DNA of 64,000 nt from Pseudomonas sp. BMS12 (GCF_001592875.1 NZ_LSOF01000016.1:99344-163343); one strand, 5' to 3'; shown: positions 21,810 to 30,825, counted from the stretch's first letter. Translations and numbers: made by a program. The notes: a model not told the origin generated them from the sequence alone.

Positions 21810-22013
21810 TCACAGACGCACGAAGTAGGGAATTGCAGAGAGGGTGCTGCCGACAAGCACCAGCGCCAGGTTGCTGTCGACCAGATAGGGGAAGCCCATC
21901 AGCGCCAAACCGCAGACAAACGGCACCGGCTTGCTCTGCCGGCGACCGTAAATCACATAACCCAGGCCGATACTGCCGAACAGCAGGCCCCAGAGCAGTT
22001 GTGCGCCGTCCAT
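21810..22013 (-). CDS. Small two-helix membrane protein
   Basis: 67 residues: two hydrophobic helices (LLWGLLFGSIGLGYVIY and ALVLVGSTLSAIPYFV) with a basic loop between (GRRQSKP) and a further hydrophobic stretch. Its ATG overlaps the stop of the enoyl-CoA hydratase gene (TGATG), so translation is probably coupled. Unknown function, conserved in appearance. The coupling suggests a real gene. Confidence 0.72.
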   Translation of the reverse strand: MDGAQLLWGLLFGSIGLGYVIYGRRQSKPVPFVCGLALMGFPYLVDSNLALVLVGSTLSAIPYFVRL

Positions 22014-22786
22014 CAGACGAACCGGGAGAAATCCGGCTTGCGCCGCTGCATGAACGCAGACAACGCCTCGATGGCTTCTGGCGAGCGCAGGCGCTGACCA
22101 AACAGCTCGCCCTCCTCTTCGATCACCTTGCGCAGCTCCTCACGCCCGGGTGCACGCATCAGGCGCTTGCTGACGGCCAGCGCCGACGGCGCCAGATCGA
22201 GGAAACGCAGGGCCATTTCTCGAGCCTTGGCCAGGGCACTCGGCCCGTCTTCCAGAGCGGCACTGGCGATGCCCCACTCGGCCGCCTGGGCACCGGTGAA
22301 ACTCTCACCAAGCAACAGCACTTCAGAAGCGCGGGCCTGACCGAGCAGGCGCGGCAGAAGCAGGCTGGAGCCGAACTCCGGGCACAGACCGAGATTGACG
22401 AAGGGGGTGCGCAGCTTGGCATCGCGACTGACGTAGACCAGATCACAGTGCAGCAGCAACGTGGTGCCGATACCCACCGCCGGGCCGGCCACCGCGGCCA
22501 CCACCGGTTTGCTGAAATCGAACAGCGCACGCATGAACTGGAACACCGGGCTGTCCATGCCGGTGGGCGGTGCCTGGAGGAAATCGGCCACGTCGTTACC
22601 ACTGGTAAAACACTCGGCACCGCCAGTAATCAGCACCGCACGCTCGCCGGGGTCCTGGTCGGCCGCATCCAGCACCTCGGCCATCTGGCTGTACATGGCG
22701 CGGGTCAACGCATTCATCTTGTCCGGACGGTTCAGGCGCAGGGTCAGCAGACCAGCGTCGCGCTCGACCAGTACATGTTCGCTCAT
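22013..22786 (-). CDS. Enoyl-CoA hydratase/isomerase family protein
   Basis: 257 residues of the crotonase fold. The oxyanion-hole regions are visible (TGGAECFTSGNDV about residue 60 and AVAGPAVGIGTTLLLHCDLVY about 105), and the C-terminus is RRKPDFSRFV. Glu residues expected for hydratase activity are not certain at the second acidic position, so hydratase versus isomerase is undecided. AAGGAG precedes the ATG. Position matches PA4330. It lies 36 bases downstream of the ferredoxin-reductase gene, in one operon. Confidence 0.88.
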   Translation of the reverse strand: MSEHVLVERDAGLLTLRLNRPDKMNALTRAMYSQMAEVLDAADQDPGERAVLITGGAECFTSGNDVADFLQAPPTGMDSPVFQFMRALFDFSKPVVAAVAGPAVGIGTTLLLHCDLVYVSRDAKLRTPFVNLGLCPEFGSSLLLPRLLGQARASEVLLLGESFTGAQAAEWGIASAALEDGPSALAKAREMALRFLDLAPSALAVSKRLMRAPGREELRKVIEEEGELFGQRLRSPEAIEALSAFMQRRKPDFSRFV

Positions 22787-22822
22787 GGCAACTCCTTGGG
22801 CGGGCCTCGCACAGCCAGAGGG

Positions 22823-23776
22823 TCAGGCGCGGGGCAGAAAAATATCGGCCAGCATCTGGTTACGCGGCACACCGAGCAGATAGAGACGGCGGGCGAAGGC
22901 TTCCACGCTGGCGGGAGAGCCGCAGAGTAAGGCGATGGTCTGGCGCGAAACAAGCCGTAGATCCGCCAAAGCCGCCGCCGGCTCGGTCGCGGCCAGCAGG
23001 TCTATTTGCAGGTTGGCGTGCTGCGCAGCCAATGCCCGCAAGGGTTCGGCCAGGTAGTGCTCGCTGGTGTCATGGGCCAGGTGAATAAGGCGAATCGGTC
23101 CCTGGTGATGCTGGCGCAATGCCTCGCGCAGCACGCCCCACAGCGGCGCCAGGCCGGTGCCGGCGGCCAGCAGCCAAAGCGGGCGCTCCTGCCAGTCCGG
23201 GTCGTAGTGCAGGGCCCCGCCACGCAGCTCACCCAGGCGCAGGCTGTCGCCGGGTTGCAACTGACGCGCGTGATCGCTGAAGGCTCCCGGCCGGCGGCAG
23301 TCGAGATGGAACTCCAGCCAGGGTTCCTCGCCCGGCAGGCTGGCCAGGGAATAGGGCCGCGCGATGCCCTGGTCATTCCACAGCACCAGGTGTTGGCCCG
23401 CCGCATAGCGCAGCGGTCGCTCTGCCTGCAGGCGCAGGCGCAGCACGTACGGGCTCAGCCAGTCGAGCGACTGGACCTGCGCCGGCAGGCCGTCTCGGGT
23501 CGGCTCGAATAGCTGTACCTCGAGGTCATCGACCACCCGGCACTGACAGGCCAGGCGCCAACCCTGCTCGCGCCGCTGCGCACTCAAGGCGTCGGGCTGC
23601 GCGTCCAGCACCTCGCCGCGCACGCAGCGCACCAGACAGGCATGACAGCTACCGGAACGACAGCTGTAGGGCACCCGTAAACCCACACCGTTGAGGGCGT
23701 CGAGCAGATTGCTACCGGAGGGCACCGACCAGGCCTGGCCAGCCGCGTGCAGCTCGAAGGTGGCCGGATCAGGCAC
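22823..23776 (-). CDS. 2Fe-2S ferredoxin-reductase fusion protein
   Basis: 317 residues. An N-terminal plant-type ferredoxin domain (cluster Cys in SCRSGSCHAC plus a later Cys in LACQC) is followed by an FAD domain (ARPYSLAS) and an NAD domain (LLAAGTGLAPLWGVLRE). This is the layout of oxygenase electron-transfer reductases; no oxygenase lies nearby. The GTG at 23776 is preferred because GGGAGG stands 6 bases upstream; an ATG at 23797 would lengthen the overlap with the upstream diguanylate cyclase gene to 29 bases. Either way the two genes overlap. Position corresponds to PA4331. Confidence 0.88.
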   Translation of the reverse strand: MPDPATFELHAAGQAWSVPSGSNLLDALNGVGLRVPYSCRSGSCHACLVRCVRGEVLDAQPDALSAQRREQGWRLACQCRVVDDLEVQLFEPTRDGLPAQVQSLDWLSPYVLRLRLQAERPLRYAAGQHLVLWNDQGIARPYSLASLPGEEPWLEFHLDCRRPGAFSDHARQLQPGDSLRLGELRGGALHYDPDWQERPLWLLAAGTGLAPLWGVLREALRQHHQGPIRLIHLAHDTSEHYLAEPLRALAAQHANLQIDLLAATEPAAALADLRLVSRQTIALLCGSPASVEAFARRLYLLGVPRNQMLADIFLPRA

Positions 23777-24896
23777 CGGCACCCTCCCAAGCCGCATCGC
23801 AACGGTTCCGCCCGCCGCGCTTGGCCCGGTACAAGGCCTGGTCGGCGCGCTGCAGCGCCTCGTCGAGATCATCGCCTTCGACCAACAGGGTCATGCCGGC
23901 AGACAGGCTGAGGCTGTGCACCTGCACACCGATCGGCTCGGCGCAGGCGAAAGCCTCGCGCAGGCGCTCGCAACAGCTGGTGAACTGGTCGGCATCGGTG
24001 TTGGGCAGCAGCAGGACGAACTCCTCACCACCGTAGCGAGCCAGCACATCGCCGTCGCGCAGGCAGGCTCTGGCCACGGCGGCGAAGGTCTGCAGGACGC
24101 GGTCACCGGCGGCATGGCCGTGCACATCGTTGATCCGCTTGAAGTGGTCCAGGTCGATCAGCGCCAGACCGTGCTGACGCCCGTGGCCGAGGTTATCCAG
24201 CTCGCGCAGGGCCAGGCGCAGGAAGTGACGTCGATTGAACAGACCGGTCAGCTCATCGGTGGCCACCAGGTCTTCGAGCTGGCGCATCATGCCGCGCAGG
24301 GTGTCCTGGTGCGCCTGCAAGGCATAACGGCGCTGGCGCATGCGCTGACGCAGAGCCTGCACGTAACTGGCGAACAGGCTCAGCCAGATCAGCGCAACGA
24401 ATAGCGCACAGCACTGCAGCAGGGCCTGGCCCGGGTTACCCAGGCGCAAGTGGTAACCTTCCCAGAGATTGAGTCCGGCAAAGGCGAAAAAGGCGATCGC
24501 CGCGCAACGCACGAACACGCGAGGGCGCAACTGGAACACGCCGAACATCAGGATGATCACATAGAAGAGCAACAAGCTGCCGCGCGCACTGTCGAGTTGC
24601 GCCAGCAGCACGGTATGCAACGCCAGGCCAACAAGAATCTGCGGTTCGGTCAGGCTGGGGTCGCGAAAGCGCAGGTTGATGCCGCTGCGCAGCAGGGCGA
24701 AGAAGGCCAGCTGGCTTGTCACCACCAGCCCGGTACAGACCAGGGCAAAGACACTACCGCCCTGATACAGACCCGCCCAGTTGGCAATCCAGATCAGCAG
24801 AACCACCAGGGCATAAGTCGCCACTGCCATGCCGAAACGCTTCAGCAACAGGCTTTGCAGGCTTCTTTTCGTGACCCCTGAACTGCTCGTACTCAT
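23769..24896 (-). CDS. Membrane-bound diguanylate cyclase (GGDEF), SadC-position
   Basis: 375 residues. About six hydrophobic segments in residues 20-185, a short coil, then a GGDEF domain with GGEEF in ARYGGEEFVLLLP and the RxxD inhibitory site (RDGD) five residues upstream, so an active, product-inhibited cyclic-di-GMP synthase is expected. In P. aeruginosa the gene at this position between the ferredoxin reductase and fumarase genes is sadC (PA4332), which promotes attachment; this protein seems shorter, so orthology is inferred from synteny. It is divergent from the fumarase gene and overlaps the downstream reductase gene. Confidence 0.9.
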   Translation of the reverse strand: MSTSSSGVTKRSLQSLLLKRFGMAVATYALVVLLIWIANWAGLYQGGSVFALVCTGLVVTSQLAFFALLRSGINLRFRDPSLTEPQILVGLALHTVLLAQLDSARGSLLLFYVIILMFGVFQLRPRVFVRCAAIAFFAFAGLNLWEGYHLRLGNPGQALLQCCALFVALIWLSLFASYVQALRQRMRQRRYALQAHQDTLRGMMRQLEDLVATDELTGLFNRRHFLRLALRELDNLGHGRQHGLALIDLDHFKRINDVHGHAAGDRVLQTFAAVARACLRDGDVLARYGGEEFVLLLPNTDADQFTSCCERLREAFACAEPIGVQVHSLSLSAGMTLLVEGDDLDEALQRADQALYRAKRGGRNRCDAAWEGAGA

Positions 24897-25012
24897 GGGC
24901 TCCGTCCCGTACTGGCACCTTGCCCAACTCTACCCCCGTGATCACAAAATTGATAGCGCGTACGCGACCATTGGCCAGTGCCTGCGGCTGTGCCGCTGCG
25001 GTGTCGGCGCGT

Positions 25013-25018
25013 TATACT
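25013..25018 (+). promoter_or_regulatory. Likely -10 element of the fumarase gene
   Basis: TATACT in GTTATACTGC is the best -10 hexamer in the 276-bp gap. No good -35 lies 17 bases upstream, which suggests an activator. The predicted leader of about 150 bases holds two T-runs, and an A/T-rich dyad (AAAAATC ... GATTTTTT, 25083-25110 region) that could act as a weak attenuator. Confidence 0.45.
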
Positions 25019-25172
25019 GCGCCGCCTTTTTTGTGGCCTGTCATCCTCGACGGCTACCCTGCTGGCCATCGCGGGACGACATCAAAAATCGTTCCTGATG
25101 ATTTTTTCGCAGTTGCGCCGGGTCGTGGTCCGGCGTTTCCTTATAGATGTTCCCTGATAGAGGAGCGCCCCC

Positions 25173-26696
25173 ATGACCGTGATCAAACAGGACGACCTGA
25201 TTCAGAGCGTCGCCGACGCCCTGCAGTTCATCTCCTACTACCACCCCGTCGACTTCATCCAGGCCATGCATGAGGCCTACCTGAAGGAAGAGTCGCCAGC
25301 CGCGCGCGACTCCATGGCGCAGATCCTGATCAACTCGCGCATGTGCGCCACCGGCCACCGCCCGATCTGCCAGGACACCGGGATCGTCACCGTATTCATC
25401 AAGGTTGGCATGGATGTGCGCTGGGACGGCGCCACCATGAGCGTCGACGACATGATCAATGAAGGCGTGCGGCGCGCCTACAACCTGCCGGAGAACGTCC
25501 TGCGCGCCTCGATCCTGGCCGACCCGGCCGGTGCCCGCAAGAACACCAAGGACAACACCCCGGCGGTGATCCACTACTCCATCGTCCCCGGCGACAAGGT
25601 GGAAGTGGACGTCGCAGCCAAGGGCGGCGGCTCCGAGAACAAGTCGAAGATGGCCATGCTCAACCCGTCCGACTCCATCGTCGACTGGGTGCTGAAGACC
25701 GTACCGACCATGGGCGCCGGCTGGTGCCCGCCGGGTATGCTCGGCATCGGCATCGGCGGCACCGCCGAGAAGGCCGCGGTGATGGCCAAGGAAGTGCTGA
25801 TGGAGCACATCGATATCCACGAACTGCAGGCCCGCGGCCCGCAGAACCGTATCGAAGAGCTGCGTCTGGAGCTGTTCGAGAAGGTCAACCAGCTGGGCAT
25901 CGGCGCCCAGGGCCTGGGCGGCCTGACCACCGTGCTCGACGTCAAGATCATGGACTACCCGACCCACGCCGCCTCGCTGCCGGTGTGCATGATCCCCAAC
26001 TGCGCCGCCACCCGTCACGCCCACTTCGTGCTCGACGGCTCCGGCCCGGCAGAGCTGGAAGCGCCGGACCTGGACGCCTACCCGGAAATTGTCTGGGAAG
26101 CCGGCCCGAGTGCCCGTCGCGTCAACCTCGACACCCTGACCCCGGAAGAAGTGCAGAGCTGGAAACCGGGCGAGACCGTGCTGCTCAACGGCAAGATGCT
26201 CACCGGCCGCGACGCCGCGCATAAGCGCATGGTCGACATGCTGAACAAGGGCGAAGAGCTGCCGGTCGACCTGAAAGGCCGCTTCATCTACTACGTCGGC
26301 CCGGTCGATCCGGTCGGTGACGAAGTGGTTGGCCCGGCTGGTCCGACCACTGCCACGCGCATGGACAAGTTCACCCGTCAGATTCTGGAAAGCACTGGTC
26401 TGCTGGGCATGATCGGCAAGTCCGAACGCGGCCCGATCGCCATCGAGGCAATCAAGGACAACAAGGCCGTGTACCTGATGGCCGTCGGCGGCGCCGCCTA
26501 CCTGGTAGCCCAGGCGATCAAGAAGTCCAAGGTGCTGGCCTTTGCCGAACTGGGTATGGAAGCCATCTATGAGTTCGAGGTGAAGGACATGCCAGTGACC
26601 GTCGCGGTCGACACCAACGGTGAGTCGGTGCATATCACCGGCCCGGCGATCTGGAACAAGAAGATCGCCGAAAGCCTGGCCGTGGAAGTGAAGTAA
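25173..26696 (+). CDS. fumA: Class I fumarate hydratase (4Fe-4S)
   Basis: A 507-residue iron-sulphur fumarase interconverting fumarate and malate in the TCA cycle. The alpha-type N-terminal part shows CATGHRPICQDTGI and MIPNCAATRHAHFVLDGSGPA (cluster Cys), and the C-terminal beta-type part GPTTATRMDKFTRQIL. It is a single fused chain of normal length. AGAGGAG lies 8 bases before the ATG. Position corresponds to PA4333. It has its own terminator. Class I enzymes lose their cluster under peroxide or iron shortage, which fits the neighbouring iron and redox genes only loosely. Confidence 0.95.
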   Translation: MTVIKQDDLIQSVADALQFISYYHPVDFIQAMHEAYLKEESPAARDSMAQILINSRMCATGHRPICQDTGIVTVFIKVGMDVRWDGATMSVDDMINEGVRRAYNLPENVLRASILADPAGARKNTKDNTPAVIHYSIVPGDKVEVDVAAKGGGSENKSKMAMLNPSDSIVDWVLKTVPTMGAGWCPPGMLGIGIGGTAEKAAVMAKEVLMEHIDIHELQARGPQNRIEELRLELFEKVNQLGIGAQGLGGLTTVLDVKIMDYPTHAASLPVCMIPNCAATRHAHFVLDGSGPAELEAPDLDAYPEIVWEAGPSARRVNLDTLTPEEVQSWKPGETVLLNGKMLTGRDAAHKRMVDMLNKGEELPVDLKGRFIYYVGPVDPVGDEVVGPAGPTTATRMDKFTRQILESTGLLGMIGKSERGPIAIEAIKDNKAVYLMAVGGAAYLVAQAIKKSKVLAFAELGMEAIYEFEVKDMPVTVAVDTNGESVHITGPAIWNKKIAESLAVEVK

Positions 26697-26713
26697 ACGC
26701 TTCTGGCGCCATA

Positions 26714-26742
26714 CAAAAGCCCGGCTCACTGCCGGGCTTTTG
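26714..26742 (+). terminator. Intrinsic terminator of the fumarase gene
   Basis: A perfect 12-bp stem CAAAAGCCCGGC / GCCGGGCTTTTG with loop TCACT, 18 bases past the stop, usable in both directions because the LitR-like gene converges on it. Confidence 0.9.
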
Positions 26743-26780
26743 CTTTATCCCCTCCTGCTTTCTGCGGACAGACGTTGCAG

Positions 26781-27716
26781 TCAGGTGTCCAGATGGCCGC
26801 TGAGGAACTGCTGCAGGCGGCTCTGCATCAGGCGCCCGGTGCTGCCCAGGCAGGCAATGGGCGAGCCGGTCAGCTCGTCTTCGGCCAGGTCCGAGGCATC
26901 TCCAGCCAGAGCCAGAGGGTAGTCCAGCGACAAGGCAAAGCGTTGCAGTTGCGGCAGCAAGTCTTCGCCTGGCGGGCGATTGGAGAACAGCACCATGGCC
27001 TGCGGGGCCACCCTGGCGCAGACCAGCGCCAGTTCCGGCAGCGGCAAGCCAGGGCCGAATACCTGCACATCGGTATCTTCGTCAGCCAGCAACACCCCGG
27101 CCACCAGCAGTTCCAGTTCGCGACAGTGGCCTGGCAGGGCCGCCAGAACCACTCGCGCCGGCCTGCCACTCGGCTGCAGGTGCTGCAGGGCGCGAGCGCG
27201 CAGGAAGGCATCGAGGAACAGCCACTCGCCGGTCTGCCCAGGCTCGTCGCGGCGCAGCAAAAGCTCCTGCCACAACGGCATGCACACGTCCTGCAGCACC
27301 GTCCCCGGGGAATGGCGGGCACACATCTGCTGGTAGAGTCGCGCCAGAGCATGTGCGTCGAACGCCGCCAGCGCGTCACGAATAGCGTCCTGATACTCGC
27401 CCCACTCGCTGGCTTCGGCCGCGTCGTCTACCGCTACCGGTGGACGTACCGCCTGGCTACGGGCGAGGATCTTGCCCACCTTGCTCACCGCAACGCCCCG
27501 CTCTATCCAGGCCAGGATGTTGCGCACCGCCTCGATATCGGCGGCCGAATAGAGCCGGTGACCACTGTCGGTACGGGTGGGCTGGATCAGCCCATAACGC
27601 CGCTCCCAGGCACGCAGGGTGACCGGATTGACCCCGGTGGCTCGCGACACTTCGCGAATGGGGAACAGTTCCTCCTGCGAGAAGGACTCGGCGGCGGCGC
27701 GGGCGGGTTCGGTCAT
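26781..27716 (-). CDS. MerR-family regulator of the LitR/CarH type without cobalamin motifs
   Basis: 311 residues. MerR winged helix-turn-helix at about 17-87 (PIREVSRATGVNPVTLRAWERRYGL), then a helical bundle and a Rossmann-like domain laid out as in B12-dependent photoreceptors CarH/LitR. The cobalamin signatures are lost: the E-H of the helical bundle reads Glu164-Trp165, and the GExHExG loop reads GHCRELE (196-202), so the axial His is Arg199. This fits the class II LitR proteins of P. putida (PplR), which do not bind B12 and rely on LOV proteins for light input. Start MTEPARAAAESF; upstream open frame lacks support. Divergent from the monooxygenase-fold gene and folM. Confidence 0.85.
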   Translation of the reverse strand: MTEPARAAAESFSQEELFPIREVSRATGVNPVTLRAWERRYGLIQPTRTDSGHRLYSAADIEAVRNILAWIERGVAVSKVGKILARSQAVRPPVAVDDAAEASEWGEYQDAIRDALAAFDAHALARLYQQMCARHSPGTVLQDVCMPLWQELLLRRDEPGQTGEWLFLDAFLRARALQHLQPSGRPARVVLAALPGHCRELELLVAGVLLADEDTDVQVFGPGLPLPELALVCARVAPQAMVLFSNRPPGEDLLPQLQRFALSLDYPLALAGDASDLAEDELTGSPIACLGSTGRLMQSRLQQFLSGHLDT

Positions 27717-27982
27717 GGCCTGAAGGATCGGCAAGGGAAGATGATCCGAGTGTACCCCGGCCCGAGTCCGACCTGAACCGCCCATCGCGACTCCAGCACG
27801 CACAACTCTGGTGCAGACGCAGGCCACGCGACGAGCTGCAGTCACCGGTGCATAAGGGCTCTGGCTTAATCCGGCAAAACAGGAATAATCCTTGCCTGTC
27901 CTGTCATGCGCCGCCATCACCCCGGCGACGCATCATGCGCCACGCCCTATCCGGGCCGCGCCAGTCACATTGGAGATACACA

Positions 27983-28537
27983 ATGTCCCCCGTCACCATG
28001 CTGGTGGCACGCCGCGTTCCGCGCGAGTGCCTGCAGGAATTTCGTCTCTGGCTGCACGAAGGCCAGCAACTGGCCGCCGACTTCCCCGGCTACCTGGGCT
28101 CCGGCGTACTGGCGCCGCCACCGGACGACGATGAGTTCCAGATCGTCTTCCGCTTCACCGACGCCACCACCCTCGCCACCTGGGAGCACTCGGCCTCGCG
28201 CAGGTCCTGGCTGCAACGCGGCGCCGGCCTGTTCGCCCAGCCCCACGAACAGCGCGCCCAGGGTCTGGATGCCTGGTTCGGCAACGCCCTGCGCCAACCA
28301 CCTCGCTGGAAGCAGAGCGTGGCAATCTGGCTAGCGTTCTTCCCGGTCTCTTTGGCCTTCAACCTGCTGTTCGGCGGATGGCTGGCCGAATTGCCGCTGG
28401 TGTTGCGCATACTGCTCGGCACCCTGGCCCTGACGCCACTGATGACCTACTGGTTCATCCCGCTCTCCACACGGCTGCTGGAGCCCTGGCTACAGGCAAA
28501 GCCGCAAGAACAGAAACTGCCGCTTGAAGTGCACTGA
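27983..28537 (+). CDS. Antibiotic-biosynthesis-monooxygenase-fold protein with two C-terminal membrane helices
   Basis: 184 residues. Residues 1-100 form an ABM-like ferredoxin-fold domain (VARRVPRECLQEFRLWLHEG, FPGYLGSGV, FQIVFRFTD, LATWEHSASRRSWL), and residues 111-131 and 138-160 are two membrane helices, so the domain is tethered to the inner membrane. TTGGAG stands before the ATG. Cofactor-free ABM domains oxidise quinol-like compounds in some systems; the substrate here is unknown. It is divergent from the LitR-like regulator and 124 bases upstream of folM, so it is a probable target of that regulator. Confidence 0.85.
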   Translation: MSPVTMLVARRVPRECLQEFRLWLHEGQQLAADFPGYLGSGVLAPPPDDDEFQIVFRFTDATTLATWEHSASRRSWLQRGAGLFAQPHEQRAQGLDAWFGNALRQPPRWKQSVAIWLAFFPVSLAFNLLFGGWLAELPLVLRILLGTLALTPLMTYWFIPLSTRLLEPWLQAKPQEQKLPLEVH

Positions 28538-28661
28538 GCCGCCCGCAACCTCGTCATGACGCCCCCGGGGTAGCAATGCGTGCCCCGGTCGGGAATACTC
28601 TGCACCACCCCTGCGCCTGACGCAGCCGTTCATATCCTCCTGCCGCAAGCTCAGCACGACC

Positions 28662-29366
28662 ATGACGACGCACGCCCCCATCCTAGTGACAGGCGCCAAC
28701 AAGCGCGGCGGCCTGGCCATCTGCCAGGCGCTGCTCGCACAAGGCCAGCCCGTAGTCGCCATCTACCGAGACACCCCAGGCGAACTGGCCAGCCTGGCCA
28801 ATGTGGACATGCTCCAGGCCGACCTTAGCCAGCGCGACAGCCGTGCCGCCTTGATCGACGACATCAAGAACCGCTATCCGGCCCTACGAGGCATCATCCA
28901 CAACGCCTCGCTATGGCTGGACGACTCGCTCGACAACCTGGGCCAGATGCTGCAAGTGCATGTCGAGGCACCCTACCAGCTGAACGAAGCCCTGACTCCA
29001 TTGCTGCAGGGCGTTGAGCGAGCGGACATCATCCATGTCTGCGACGACACCGCCACCCAGGGCACCAAGAACCATATCGCCTACGCCGCCAGCAAGGCCG
29101 CCCTGCTCAATCTGGCCCTGTCCTTCGCCGAGAAACTGGCCCCGAACATTCGCGTCAATGCCATCTCGCCGGGCCTGCTGATGCTCAAGGAAGGCAGCGA
29201 CGCCGAATACCGGGACAAGACCATCCGCAAGGCGCTCCTGGAGATCGAGCCGGGCAACGCGCCGCTGGTCGACGCCGTGCTCTACCTGCTGCACAGCACG
29301 TACCACAGCGGCAACAACATCGTCATCAATGGCGGCCGCCATCTGAAACGCCACACACTGAAGTAG
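28662..29366 (+). CDS. folM: Dihydromonapterin/dihydrofolate reductase FolM (SDR)
   Basis: A 234-residue SDR enzyme reducing dihydromonapterin (and dihydrofolate) to the tetrahydro form. It shows the FolM-type cofactor loop TGANKRGG, HNASLWLDD, YAASKAALLNLALSFAEK (YxxxK) and NVRVNAISPGLL-like RVNAISPGLL. Tetrahydromonapterin is the cofactor of phenylalanine hydroxylase in Pseudomonas, and reduced folates are antennae of photolyases, which makes a link to the nearby light-type regulator plausible. The Shine-Dalgarno is weak. Probably in the same transcript as the upstream ABM-fold gene. Confidence 0.88.
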   Translation: MTTHAPILVTGANKRGGLAICQALLAQGQPVVAIYRDTPGELASLANVDMLQADLSQRDSRAALIDDIKNRYPALRGIIHNASLWLDDSLDNLGQMLQVHVEAPYQLNEALTPLLQGVERADIIHVCDDTATQGTKNHIAYAASKAALLNLALSFAEKLAPNIRVNAISPGLLMLKEGSDAEYRDKTIRKALLEIEPGNAPLVDAVLYLLHSTYHSGNNIVINGGRHLKRHTLK

Positions 29367-29477
29367 ATGTTGCGGCTCAGGCCTACAATGAAGCCGCTCG
29401 CAGAGCATGCGGGCAAAACAGCTGACCCAGCTCTGCCGAGAAGGTCAGCCCAACCCACGAACTGTCGAATGCCTGTC

Positions 29478-29768
29478 ATGACCGATCAAGAACGCCTCGA
29501 ACTGGAAGCCGCCGCCTTCCGCAGCCTGGTCCAGCACCTGCGCTCGCGCCCCGACGTGCAAAACATCGACCTGATGAACCTAGCCGGCTTCTGCCGCAAC
29601 TGCCTGTCCAAGTGGTACAAAGCCGCCGCCGATGACCTCGACCTGGACGTCAGCCAGGACCAGGCCCGCGAAGAGATCTACGGCATGCCCTATGCCGAGT
29701 GGAAAGCCAAACACCAGAAGGAAGCCAGCGCCGAGCAGCAAGCCGCCTTCGCCAAAGGAAAACCCTGA
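29478..29768 (+). CDS. DUF1244 domain-containing protein
   Basis: 96 residues and nearly all DUF1244: MTDQERLELEAAAFRSLVQHL, NIDLMNLAGFCRNCLSKWY, YGMPYAEWKAKHQ. The FCRNC Cys pair could bind metal. A second ATG 9 bases upstream (MPVMTDQ) is possible. A 7-bp dyad (GCTGACC / GGTCAGC, 29421-29449) lies in the leader. Its stop overlaps the start of the HopJ-family gene (TGATG), so the two are translated together. Unknown function. Confidence 0.88.
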   Translation: MTDQERLELEAAAFRSLVQHLRSRPDVQNIDLMNLAGFCRNCLSKWYKAAADDLDLDVSQDQAREEIYGMPYAEWKAKHQKEASAEQQAAFAKGKP

Positions 29769-30106
29769 TGACCCTGCAAGACTTCCGCGCCCGCCTGCAC
29801 AACGAACAGTTCCAGTTCGCCGAAACCCTGGCCTTCGTTGCCGAGCATTACGACTACCAGCCCAGCGCCTTTCGCAACGGCGACGTGAGCAACGCCGCCG
29901 GCCAGAACGAAGGCTCGTGCAAGACCCTCGGCCTGGCCCTGCTCGAAGGTTTCAGCCTGGAAGAAACCCTGCGCGCCTTCGGCGAACACTACCGCTCGGT
30001 CCTGGCCACCCCGGACGGCAACGACCACGCCAATATCCGCGCCCTGCAGAACAGTGGCCTGGGTGGCGTGCAGTTCGAACAGCCCGCACTCCAGCGCAAG
30101 GCCTGA
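29768..30106 (+). CDS. HopJ family protein
   Basis: 112 residues matching the HopJ family in full: FAETLAFVAEHYDYQPSAFRNGD, NEGSCKTLGLALL, HYRSVLATPDGNDHANIRALQ. The family was named after a P. syringae type III effector candidate, but it is widespread in bacteria without type III secretion, and no secretion genes are near, so a housekeeping role is more likely. The start codon overlaps the DUF1244 stop. Confidence 0.88.
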   Translation: MTLQDFRARLHNEQFQFAETLAFVAEHYDYQPSAFRNGDVSNAAGQNEGSCKTLGLALLEGFSLEETLRAFGEHYRSVLATPDGNDHANIRALQNSGLGGVQFEQPALQRKA

Positions 30107-30228
30107 ACTGCGCAAGAAGCTGCCCAACTGTCGGTTTTGGCTGACAGACAGCTGTCGATTCCCCGCGTAAGCTTGCCCCACCGAGCGCCAGCAGGATGCT
30201 GGCGCGGTTCTATCCGTGGAGTGCAAGG

Positions 30229-30816
30229 ATGCAGCAGAACCTGGCCTGGAAGCCCTGGACCAACCCCGGGGTCGAACATCTCAGCCTGGCCATCGCCCAT
30301 GACGGCGTCCACGCCAGCAGCCACCTGATCCAGAGTATCCGCGGCAACAGCATCGCCGCGACCTATGTGCTCCGCTACGACGAACGTTGGCGTTTTCGCA
30401 GCCTCTGGCTGAAAGCCGACAATCAGGGCCAGCGCAGCCTCGATCTGCGTCGCGATATCCGCGGCCGCTGGTATCTCGACGGCCAATTGCGTGAAGACCT
30501 CGGCGAATGCCAGCAGGTCATGCTCTCCGCCTCACCCTTCACCCATACTCCCTTGCTGCAGCGCAGCGCCCTGGCCGCTGGCGACAGCGAGCGCGTCTGC
30601 GTCGCCCATGTCGACTTGCTCAGCCTGGGCGTCGAGGCACGCCAGCAACGCTACCTCTGCCAGCAGCGCCAGGCCAGCCATGCGGTTTATCTGTGCGAAG
30701 CGGAAGGGCACGCCCCCTGCGAGCTGACCCTCGACGACAGTGGCCTGCTGGTACAAGCCATCGGCCAGTTCATCCGCGTGCGTCAGCACATCCTGCGCCA
30801 GGCTGAATGCGCCTGA
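30229..30816 (+). CDS. Putative glycolipid-binding domain protein (DUF1089)
   Basis: 195 residues. It shows the family start NLAWKPWTNPGVEHL and the repeated beta-sheet pattern RFRSLWLKAD, RRDIRGRWYLDGQLREDL and FTHTPLLQR. GGAG lies 9 bases before the ATG at 30229; an ATG 33 bases upstream is less likely. Members are proposed to bind glycolipids, but the function is not shown experimentally as far as I can tell. A 10-bp palindrome GACAGCTGTC (30147-30156) lies in its upstream region. Followed by a terminator. Confidence 0.82.
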   Translation: MQQNLAWKPWTNPGVEHLSLAIAHDGVHASSHLIQSIRGNSIAATYVLRYDERWRFRSLWLKADNQGQRSLDLRRDIRGRWYLDGQLREDLGECQQVMLSASPFTHTPLLQRSALAAGDSERVCVAHVDLLSLGVEARQQRYLCQQRQASHAVYLCEAEGHAPCELTLDDSGLLVQAIGQFIRVRQHILRQAECA

Positions 30817-30825
30817 CAGAAACGC

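Noticed and set aside
25041..26729. Minus-strand open frame of 562 codons opposite the fumarase gene
   Set aside because: Mirror frame of a well-conserved enzyme gene; composition rich in His/Val/Asp typical of antisense high-GC frames.
29768..30106. Type III secretion effector (HopJ)
   Set aside because: The family name is historical; there are no type III secretion, chaperone or hrp-box signals nearby.
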